Shown here piece after piece: positions 1 through 5,059 of a stretch of DNA of 16,243 nucleotides (its first letter is position 1; every line of letters starts with the position of its first letter). The position numbers were made by a program, and so were the translations under genes. The DNA is taken from contig DINI01000012.1 in assembly GCA_002426755.1 (NCBI GenBank), forward strand, positions 1 to 16,243, written 5' to 3'. The DNA comes from Flavobacteriaceae bacterium UBA5544 (GTDB lineage: Bacteria; Bacteroidota; Bacteroidia; Flavobacteriales; Flavobacteriaceae). The notes beneath the pieces are model-generated. The model did not search any database and was not told the origin of the DNA. It saw nothing but the letters and a program-made list of their open reading frames with translations.

Positions 1-286
1 ATCGCTTGATACCCTCTTTGTCCTCGTAGCTTCGGGATTTCAATTTTCCCGTAACACCTACTTCCTTGCCTTTACCTACAAATTTTTCGATAATTTCGGC
101 AGTCTTGCCCCAAGCCACAACGGTATGCCAATTGGTTTCTGTTTGTTTTTCGCCTTTGGCATCCTTGTAATACTCATTAGTAGCGAGTGAAAAACGGGCT
201 ACTTTTTTACCGCTTTCAAGGTTTGTAATGGTTGGCTCTTGTCCAACGTTTCCGATTAACTGTACGTGATTTTTTAAAGTACTCAT
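1..286 (-). CDS. ssb: Single-stranded DNA-binding protein, 5' part (cut by window edge)
   Basis: The first 95 codons of a single-stranded DNA-binding protein; the rest lies beyond base 1. SSB coats single-stranded DNA during replication, repair and conjugative transfer. The translated start carries the OB-fold hallmarks of the family: an N-terminal strand with HVQLIGNVGQEP, then KVARFSLATNE, then the TNWHTVVAWGKTAEI segment and KFVGKGKEVGVTGKLKSRSYED. The start is the ATG at 286-284, preceded by an AT-rich stretch (TTAATCTTTAAATATTTTATT) similar to the last bases before the parB and DUF932 starts. It follows a 57-codon ORF by 10 bases, so the two are probably cotranscribed. Conjugative elements and plasmids often carry their own ssb. 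Here its neighbours (ParB-like, DUF932) make it more likely an element copy than the housekeeping gene; that is inference. Confidence 0.93.
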   Translation of the reverse strand, partial: MSTLKNHVQLIGNVGQEPTITNLESGKKVARFSLATNEYYKDAKGEKQTETNWHTVVAWGKTAEIIEKFVGKGKEVGVTGKLKSRSYEDKEGIKR

Positions 287-296
287 AATAAAATAT

Positions 297-470
297 TTAA
301 AGATTAATTAAAATGCTATCCGAACCATTCAGACAGTTTATTGTTATATTTTTTTGAAGTGATTTACTTATTATATCTTGAGCGTTTTCCTTTTTTGTTT
401 TTTTTGGTGTCGCTTCCTTTTTGATGTTTTTGTAAGATTTCATAAGTTTTATTTTAGATTTACTTCCCAT
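297..470 (-). CDS. Small basic protein upstream of ssb, unknown function
   Basis: An open frame of 57 codons, too short for most gene callers' thresholds, with ATG at 470 and TAA at 299-297. The product is lysine-rich in its first half (MGSKSKIKLMKSYKNIKK, then a KKTKKE run) and more neutral in its last 20 residues. I do not recognise a family. Support for it being real comes from position: it reads in the same direction as ssb, ends 10 bases before the ssb start, and has a purine-rich GCGAGGG 4 bases upstream of its ATG. Against it: the region is A/T-rich and a 57-codon frame can arise by chance. If real, the charge suggests nucleic-acid binding. Only conservation in related elements would settle it. 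Confidence 0.45.
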   Translation of the reverse strand: MGSKSKIKLMKSYKNIKKEATPKKTKKENAQDIISKSLQKNITINCLNGSDSILINL

Positions 471-710
471 AGCGCCCTCGCTGTTACCTTTTTTTGTTGC
501 TGATACAGTTTCAAGATTTTGAATTGATAAGGACTTATAAAAAGTGAAGCGCAGCGCAACGGTTTATGCAGTCTGTTCAAGTTCAAAATGTTGGTATTTT
601 GCTGGCAAAAAAAGGTTAGGGCAGCGAGGGTGCGGAAGTATTTCTAAAGACTTTGTGAAGTACAATAACATAGGAAGTGGCACCAAATGATTAAATGGAA
701 TTCCGATTTG

Positions 711-878
711 GCGGACGATATTCACGATTTTGGCTTGGAAATGTAGTGTTCCTTCCCAGAGAATCGGGAAGGGTTAACGAAATGGAAAGTCGAAATTGGG
801 GATTGTGTCCAAGATATTTGTAGTGAAGCTCTTTTCCCGAAATGTAGCTTTTCGCGAAATGCAGGGGAATGGGCTGAA
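711..878. repeat. Tandem repeat unit 1 (period about 207 bp)
   Basis: First copy of a diverged tandem duplication. Its last 73 bases (806-878) match 1013-1085 without gaps at 67 of 73 positions. The part before that is weaker but collinear: both copies begin GCGGAC, then share AATGnAGTGTT, then a hairpin, then 33 bases later the 73-bp block. In this copy the hairpin is CCTTCCC/GGGAAGG (751-772). The 73-bp block contains its own tandem pair of 17 bases (CTTTTCCCGAAATGTAG followed by the same with one change) and the palindrome TTTCGCGAAA (850-859). Function unknown. Confidence 0.75.
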
Positions 879-920
879 AGGGTAATGAAAATGGATTGCC
901 CTTATGTAGTAGGGTTTAAA

Positions 921-1085
921 GCGGACTGAACTTCAAAGATGGAGATTGGGAATGAAGTGTTTCCCGATTTTTTTCGGGATAAACGTAATGGAAATCGGAA
1001 TCTTTGGAGTTTTGTCCAAGACCTTTACAGGGAAGCTCTTTTCCCGAAATGTAGCTTTTCGCGAAATGTAGGGGAATGGGCTGAA
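921..1085. repeat. Tandem repeat unit 2 (period about 207 bp)
   Basis: Second copy of the tandem duplication. The hairpin in this copy is TCCCGA, a T6 loop, TCGGGA (962-979), in the same place relative to the 73-bp block as in unit 1 but with a different stem sequence. The palindrome TTTCGCGAAA is at 1057-1066. The unit stops about 30 bases before the stop codon of the UPF0489 gene. Weak similarity continues past both units (CTGAA followed by a G/A/T-rich stretch), so the duplication probably covers about 686-1094. Confidence 0.75.
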
Positions 1086-1115
1086 TGGCAATATTAATAT
1101 CGATTCAATTCATCA

Positions 1116-1937
1116 TCAATATTTTGGTTTCCATTTCCAATTACATTTAGGTGCAAACAATTCTGGACTGAAATAGATGTCGCTAATTAAATCAAGAAAC
1201 TTATTACTTCTCAAAAGGCCACCGCAATGTTCTGGTTCGGTAGCAATTGTGAAACCTTTTATACGTTCAAAAATCCAATTTATCAATGGATTATCCTTGT
1301 CTAACATTTTTCGTATTTCTTCTCCCTGTAAATAGGTAAATTCAAATGAACCATCACTTAAGCCATTCTTTACTGAAAAGAAGTCCAAATCAATATCAAA
1401 AAACACGGATGTTTCTGAAGAATTCAATAGTGCATCTTGTAAGGCTTCATACGTTTTGAATTTTTTGATTGCGTGGCTGTTTCCATAGGTATCAATCAGT
1501 TCTTCATCTTTCCAAGTGTTCTGACCAAGCTCTTGTCTACAATGCACATAAATATCCCCAATCAAATTGAGATAGGCTGCACTTAAAATATGGCCATCAT
1601 TAAGACCATTGAGTTTTGCCCACGAAAACAAAGATACTTCCGCATCACTTGCTAAATCCAAATTATCTAACCATTCCCTTTCTGTTTCACAGGGATAGCA
1701 TAAATCTTGGTGCCAATCTAATGAAACTAGGCAAGGCAGATTATTACCTTCGTTTTTCCGTACCCATTTATTCCAGTAGAAGAATGCATACCGATGTTCT
1801 TGAAATACTGCAAGTTCAATTGCTTCAGTTTCATTTGCTGGATGTGATAATATTTGGCGTGACACACCTGGTGGTTCTATATGGTATGGGTTTCTGAATT
1901 CAACCATTTTAGTTTTAACTCTTCTTCTTTTTTTCAT
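1116..1937 (-). CDS. UPF0489 family protein, arginase-like, coupled to AbiEii
   Basis: A 273-residue protein that I place in the UPF0489 family (the human C5orf22 group), whose biochemical role is not established. Motifs, numbered from the chosen start: QEH around residue 48, D-W-H-Q-D at 74-78, D-I-D-L-D-F-F at 181-187, and TEPEHCGG at 233-240. A DxHxD block, a later DxDxD block and a closing E resemble the manganese-binding pattern of the arginase/deacetylase fold, so a metal-dependent hydrolase is a reasonable inference. The ATG at 1937 is chosen because it falls two bases after the AbiEii stop (TAA-AT-ATG), the usual geometry of translational coupling; an ATG at 1967 would overlap abiEii by 28 bases. 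The N-terminus is very basic (MKKRRRVKTK). No signal peptide or membrane segment is seen. As last gene of the AbiE operon it is probably cargo and may act with the toxin-antitoxin pair. Confidence 0.8.
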   Translation of the reverse strand: MKKRRRVKTKMVEFRNPYHIEPPGVSRQILSHPANETEAIELAVFQEHRYAFFYWNKWVRKNEGNNLPCLVSLDWHQDLCYPCETEREWLDNLDLASDAEVSLFSWAKLNGLNDGHILSAAYLNLIGDIYVHCRQELGQNTWKDEELIDTYGNSHAIKKFKTYEALQDALLNSSETSVFFDIDLDFFSVKNGLSDGSFEFTYLQGEEIRKMLDKDNPLINWIFERIKGFTIATEPEHCGGLLRSNKFLDLISDIYFSPELFAPKCNWKWKPKY

Positions 1938-1939
1938 AT

Positions 1940-3043
1940 TTATAGTAATTCCACCGCCTTGTACCAATAATAAAATATGGACTTATCCGGCTGGCGTTTC
2001 AATTTATTCAGGTATGCCCAATCTGCTTTTTCAATAGTAAGCTCACTTATATCTTGTCCCTCATAATATTCAATGTCTATAATTTTTGGTTGCAATAGGA
2101 TTGCATTCAAATAAGCAACTCTGGCCGAAGCTGCCATTGCTTCTTCTATCCTAAAATGTCCCGTCATTAGAAATGCACTACCAAAACTGCGAATACCACG
2201 GTTTAAATCTTCAAATTTCTTTTTTGTTTCAGCGGTGGAATTTCGTTCCCTTTTTGAAATTATAGCACAAGTGTTTATGGAATCCCACAGCACCTCTGTT
2301 TCCGTAAGATTTCTTTTGTTGAAATTTTCATCAGAACTTCTATAGGATAGTTCAGCTTTCGCGAAAGAGGAAAAGCTTTTCTTCACTATGCTTATATCGG
2401 TAATGTTTTCAAATAGTTTACCTAAATCAAACAACTGCTTGCAGATTTCCATTGCAAAAAGCTGGTCTTGTTTGTAATATGGAATACCGATAGTTTCTGG
2501 TGCAAAAGCAGTAAGCTTATCGCCACAGATGGAATTTACCGATGGTGTTGTAATCGTCGTTGTAGTTCCAGCGACCGAAAGCCAAGATACTTCTATGGCA
2601 GATTCTATAAGCTCTGGATAATGTGGACTGTCAAAAAGAACATCTAAAAGAATGGTTCCTGGAACGTTCGGGTTGTAAACCGAATCAAATTCAAAAGTAT
2701 AATGTGCCTTTGGAACGCCTTCTTTATAACTTCTACGCTCATTCAAAGTGTGGCGTTTAAAATGTGAATTGGCGACAACTGCATCAAGAATTTTCTCCAA
2801 TGGTTCGCGCTCTACACTCGAAATAATATCGATATCTATTGAAAACCGATTGCCTTCTTCAAGCAAAAGCACGAGTGATGTGCCTCCTTTAAAAACAAAA
2901 TCAAGTCCTTCTATCTTTAGATATTCTAATAAAGAAAATGCGTGAACCATTTTTTCCAAAATGGTCACATTAATGCCTTTATGTTCTTTTTTTGCTCGAA
3001 AAATATCCAACCATTCCTTTGTGAAGCTTTTATTTTCAATCAT
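1940..3043 (-). CDS. abiEii: AbiEii-family nucleotidyltransferase toxin (type IV TA)
   Basis: A 367-residue nucleotidyltransferase of the AbiEii (DUF1814) family. Members are the toxins of type IV toxin-antitoxin systems. Characterised relatives transfer nucleotides, in some cases onto tRNA acceptor ends, and AbiE was first found as a phage abortive-infection system. Visible motifs: the nucleotidyltransferase signature FKGGTSLVLL (51-60) followed by D-I-D at 70-72, a further acidic strand LLDVLFD (132-138), and the AbiEii block beginning DKLTAF (175-180) and ending KQLFDLGKLFE (202-212). The usual RDxYDL of that block reads QLFDL here, a modest deviation. The ATG at 3043 overlaps the end of the upstream AbiEi-like gene by 8 bases (ATGATTGA), so translation of the pair is coupled. 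The 12-bp palindrome CTTTCGCGAAAG lies inside it at 2356-2367. All expected catalytic acidic residues are present, so it should be active. Confidence 0.88.
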   Translation of the reverse strand: MIENKSFTKEWLDIFRAKKEHKGINVTILEKMVHAFSLLEYLKIEGLDFVFKGGTSLVLLLEEGNRFSIDIDIISSVEREPLEKILDAVVANSHFKRHTLNERRSYKEGVPKAHYTFEFDSVYNPNVPGTILLDVLFDSPHYPELIESAIEVSWLSVAGTTTTITTPSVNSICGDKLTAFAPETIGIPYYKQDQLFAMEICKQLFDLGKLFENITDISIVKKSFSSFAKAELSYRSSDENFNKRNLTETEVLWDSINTCAIISKRERNSTAETKKKFEDLNRGIRSFGSAFLMTGHFRIEEAMAASARVAYLNAILLQPKIIDIEYYEGQDISELTIEKADWAYLNKLKRQPDKSIFYYWYKAVELL

Positions 3044-3803
3044 TGATTATGTCCTCTAAAATATTCGGTATGTGGTTATTCATAAACTGCTTGATTTCCT
3101 GTTCTTTCTTTCGTCTTTTCGCATAGCTAAAGAGCTTTGTGAAATTAATGCTGTATCGCTCAAGTATTTTTTCATAGATGTTTATGAGTTCAGAACCTTG
3201 GTAAAAATGGTATAGGTTTTCATCGGCAAACAAGTCCACCATTATTTTTTCAAGTGTGGCAACCGGAACTACATTTTTTTTTTCTTTCAGCTTGCTTATT
3301 GGTGCTCTGGTAACGAGGCGTTTTATGACCACGGGTACAGTACTCTCGGAAATATAGAACTCAATTTCCTTGTCGTCGGGATTCAAGAAAAAATCCATTT
3401 TCAATGAATCATTTAGATAATAGTAGAGCGATTCCGTAAATTCCTTTTCCACTTCCACCACAATCATTTGATTGGTTACTTGATGCTGTGTAAATTCATT
3501 AAGCCATTGGTTTTCCCATATAGCATATTGGATTTCCTCAAACCGTTCATTGGTTTTACTTGCTATTTTTAGAACGCTATCAGACAGTACTGGTTTATAC
3601 TTGGGTTTATAGGATATGATATACAACCCACGTCCAATAGTTTTGATGATGTCCTTTTTCTTCAAGTCATAAATTCGCCAACTAAAGGTGCTTTCCTTCA
3701 AATCCGGTTCAAAGTCCAGATAGAACTGAAATAGTTCGTCCCTATCAAACGAACTACGTCCTTTAAATGCTTCTATAAGCTTATTTTCTACAATCTTTGG
3801 CAT
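3036..3803 (-). CDS. abiEi: AbiEi-like antitoxin with N-terminal winged helix
   Basis: A 255-residue protein immediately upstream of and overlapping the AbiEii toxin gene, the standard place for the AbiEi antitoxin. Residues 1-65 read as a winged-helix DNA-binding domain: helices around 5-25 and 38-50, with DLKKKDIIKTIGRGLYIIS as recognition helix and wing. The remainder is the effector or antitoxin part, rich in charged residues, without transmembrane segments. The sequence is not close to the classical AbiEi; it resembles the Bacteroidota group found beside AbiEii that databases label DUF6577. That label is from memory, not a search. Known AbiEi proteins repress their own operon by binding inverted repeats in the promoter, and repeated half-sites lie upstream here. 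The ATG at 3803 sits 22 bases after a perfect TAnnTTTG box, giving a short leader. Confidence 0.72.
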   Translation of the reverse strand: MPKIVENKLIEAFKGRSSFDRDELFQFYLDFEPDLKESTFSWRIYDLKKKDIIKTIGRGLYIISYKPKYKPVLSDSVLKIASKTNERFEEIQYAIWENQWLNEFTQHQVTNQMIVVEVEKEFTESLYYYLNDSLKMDFFLNPDDKEIEFYISESTVPVVIKRLVTRAPISKLKEKKNVVPVATLEKIMVDLFADENLYHFYQGSELINIYEKILERYSINFTKLFSYAKRRKKEQEIKQFMNNHIPNILEDIIND

Positions 3804-3825
3804 AATCTTTACATCAAAAGTTTAC

Positions 3826-3833
3826 CAAAAATA
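3826..3833 (-). promoter_or_regulatory. Promoter -7 box for the AbiE operon
   Basis: TATTTTTG on the minus strand matches the Bacteroidota -7 consensus TAnnTTTG exactly. It ends 22 bases before the AbiEi-like start codon. No clear -33 TTG is seen at the usual distance. The operator-like repeats begin 7 bases further upstream. Confidence 0.5.
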
Positions 3834-3839
3834 CAAAAA

Positions 3840-3901
3840 AGTGGCGAATATTTGAAAACTAATTATTGCCACTATATAAATAAAGTGGTAAATATTTGAA
3901 A
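3840..3901. promoter_or_regulatory. Operator-like repeats upstream of AbiE operon
   Basis: Two direct copies of an 18-base motif, AGTGGYRAATATTTGAAA, at 3840-3857 and 3884-3901 (two differences, 44 bp apart), with an inverted half-site TTGCCACT between them at 3866-3873. They sit just upstream of the -7 box, where a repressor would overlap the -33 region. AbiEi antitoxins are known to autoregulate through promoter repeats, so these are the likely binding sites of the winged-helix protein encoded next to them. Confidence 0.55.
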
Positions 3902-3919
3902 TTATAGTGTTTTGTGAGT

Positions 3920-3946
3920 GAAAAAATCCAGTTTGAGGTACTGGAT
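3920..3946 (-). terminator. Rho-independent terminator after DUF932 gene
   Basis: On the minus strand, ATCCAGT and ACTGGAT form a 7-bp stem with a 7-base loop, followed by a T6 run. It begins 15 bases after the DUF932 stop codon and separates that gene from the AbiE operon. Confidence 0.75.
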
Positions 3947-3961
3947 GAACCTTTATTGATG

Positions 3962-4798
3962 CTATGCCATTGCATAAATTTCATCGAACAGTTTCTTATC
4001 TAACCGTTCTTGTTGGCCAAAGGTTTTCTTCAACGTATGGTGCAATACTGCATTGAACGCATTGTAGCCCAACCAGAGATTAGGTTCTTCATTAAGCAAC
4101 AAAGCTTCGTAGTTCAATATTTCAAGAACTTCCCTTGATTTTTTGGAAGGCTCACTATTCTTATCGCTACATTCATATCGGAACAATTTTGTTTTGTCAA
4201 GTAGTGCCTTCACAAATTCTTTAGTGTCGATAATTTTAAATTCTTTCATTTTATCAAACCTCTTGGTAATTGTATAGAACTCATTGTCCAGAAATTTTTC
4301 GAACAGATTGTTCAACCTTGGCATTATAAGGTCAGTATTATTCTTACTGTGCTTGATGGAAAACTCAATTTCAGCTTGTGAAACGTGCAGGCCATTCGAA
4401 CATACTTTTCGGTAAAACCCAAAGTGGCCAGAGGTCTTTTCGCTTCCGTCATAGGAATTCTTGAACCGAAGCATCGGTAGAATCAAATCCTTGTCATTTT
4501 TGACGGTAAACTGGCTTTTATCATCGATGATAAAGTCGGTAATGAAAGACCTATCATTTCTATTGATGGTTCTTTTGTGATAGTTCAATTGTGCATCGGA
4601 TAGCATTTCTTCAGCTTTCTTGAAGAACAATTGATTTGGAATGTGGCCATAACTGTTCGAGACCACATTCACAATTTTGCCATTTGAAATTATGACGTTT
4701 TCGAGCCCGCGTCGGGATTCCATCTGTGTCAGGGTTCTTAAGGATTTCATTTCTGATGGAACGAAGATTTCATCCTGCTGTAAATTTTGTAAATACAT
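3962..4798 (-). CDS. DUF932 domain protein of mobile-element backbone
   Basis: A 278-residue protein of the DUF932 family. These proteins are common on plasmids, phages and integrative elements and have no settled biochemical function. Recognisable portions include the GHIPNQLFFKKAEEML segment, the central LRFKNSYDGSEKTSGHFGFYRKVCSNGL block (the most typical part of the family, with an aromatic-glycine run and a conserved CSNGL), and the C-terminal NLWLGYNAFNAVLHH stretch. The start is the ATG at 4798; an earlier TTG at 4822 lies inside the leader shared with parB and is rejected. In parB the shared leader also runs to just before the ATG. The gene is followed by a hairpin terminator, so it seems to be a single-gene transcript. 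The duplicated leader implies coregulation with the ParB-like gene. Confidence 0.85.
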   Translation of the reverse strand: MYLQNLQQDEIFVPSEMKSLRTLTQMESRRGLENVIISNGKIVNVVSNSYGHIPNQLFFKKAEEMLSDAQLNYHKRTINRNDRSFITDFIIDDKSQFTVKNDKDLILPMLRFKNSYDGSEKTSGHFGFYRKVCSNGLHVSQAEIEFSIKHSKNNTDLIMPRLNNLFEKFLDNEFYTITKRFDKMKEFKIIDTKEFVKALLDKTKLFRYECSDKNSEPSKKSREVLEILNYEALLLNEEPNLWLGYNAFNAVLHHTLKKTFGQQERLDKKLFDEIYAMA

Positions 4799-4808
4799 AA
4801 CTTTTGAA

Positions 4809-4960
4809 TTTAGATTAAACAATATTTAAGCTATGCCCAAACGGAAGATAAAATCTTGGCTCAAAAGGAAACGGAATAAATAAGCGAAGGAAGAGGCGTT
4901 GGCTTTATGCCGTAGTCTTTTGATGGAAGTATTTTACGAGTTTAAATTGCGGTTATATTG
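4809..4960 (-). repeat. 152-bp leader repeat, copy before DUF932 gene
   Basis: This segment aligns without gaps to 6862-7013, with about 10 differences in 152 bases. The differences are confined to two short patches; about 60 bases at the gene-distal end and 49 in the middle are identical. It ends 10 bases before the DUF932 ATG. On the transcript strand it contains AAGAT-3-ATCTT, and TCAAAAG facing CTTTTGA around GGCATAAAGCC, so it can fold. I find no exact TAnnTTTG box in it. It is probably a shared promoter and leader. Confidence 0.85.
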
Positions 4961-5008
4961 ATTGATTATTTTTTACTTTTTAGTAACCTATACAATTAAA
5001 AATTATCT

Positions 5009-5048
5009 AAAAAAAAGAAGAGCCAGCACGAATGCTGACCCTTCTTCT
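5009..5048 (-). terminator. Rho-independent terminator after parB-like gene
   Basis: On the minus strand a stem built from GAAGA...GTCAGCA and TGCTGGC...TCTTC closes a TTCG loop, with a small bulge, and is followed by a T8 run. It starts 11 bases after the ParB-like stop codon. Confidence 0.8.
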
Positions 5049-5059
5049 GACAAGGAAAG

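Larger units (their letters stand above)
471..1115. other. Non-coding stretch with tandem repeat and hairpins
   Basis: About 645 bases with no convincing gene on either strand; the longest frames are around 20 codons. It lies between the end of the UPF0489 gene and the small ORF before ssb, so it is the presumed leader and promoter region of the ssb segment. It holds a tandem duplication (roughly 686-1094, listed separately), a short hairpin CAAAAT-6-ATTTTG at 584-601, and an interrupted inverted repeat of GCgCCCTCGCTG (472-483) against CAGCGAGGGtGC (622-633). I see no perfect TAnnTTTG promoter box on the minus strand close to the small ORF. Confidence 0.6.

Noticed and set aside
686..1094. 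CRISPR-like array
   Set aside because: Only two units, with a period near 207 bp and internal divergence; no short spacers and no cas genes.
4799..4822. Earlier TTG start for the DUF932 gene
   Set aside because: It lies in the leader shared with parB, where the same bases are non-coding.
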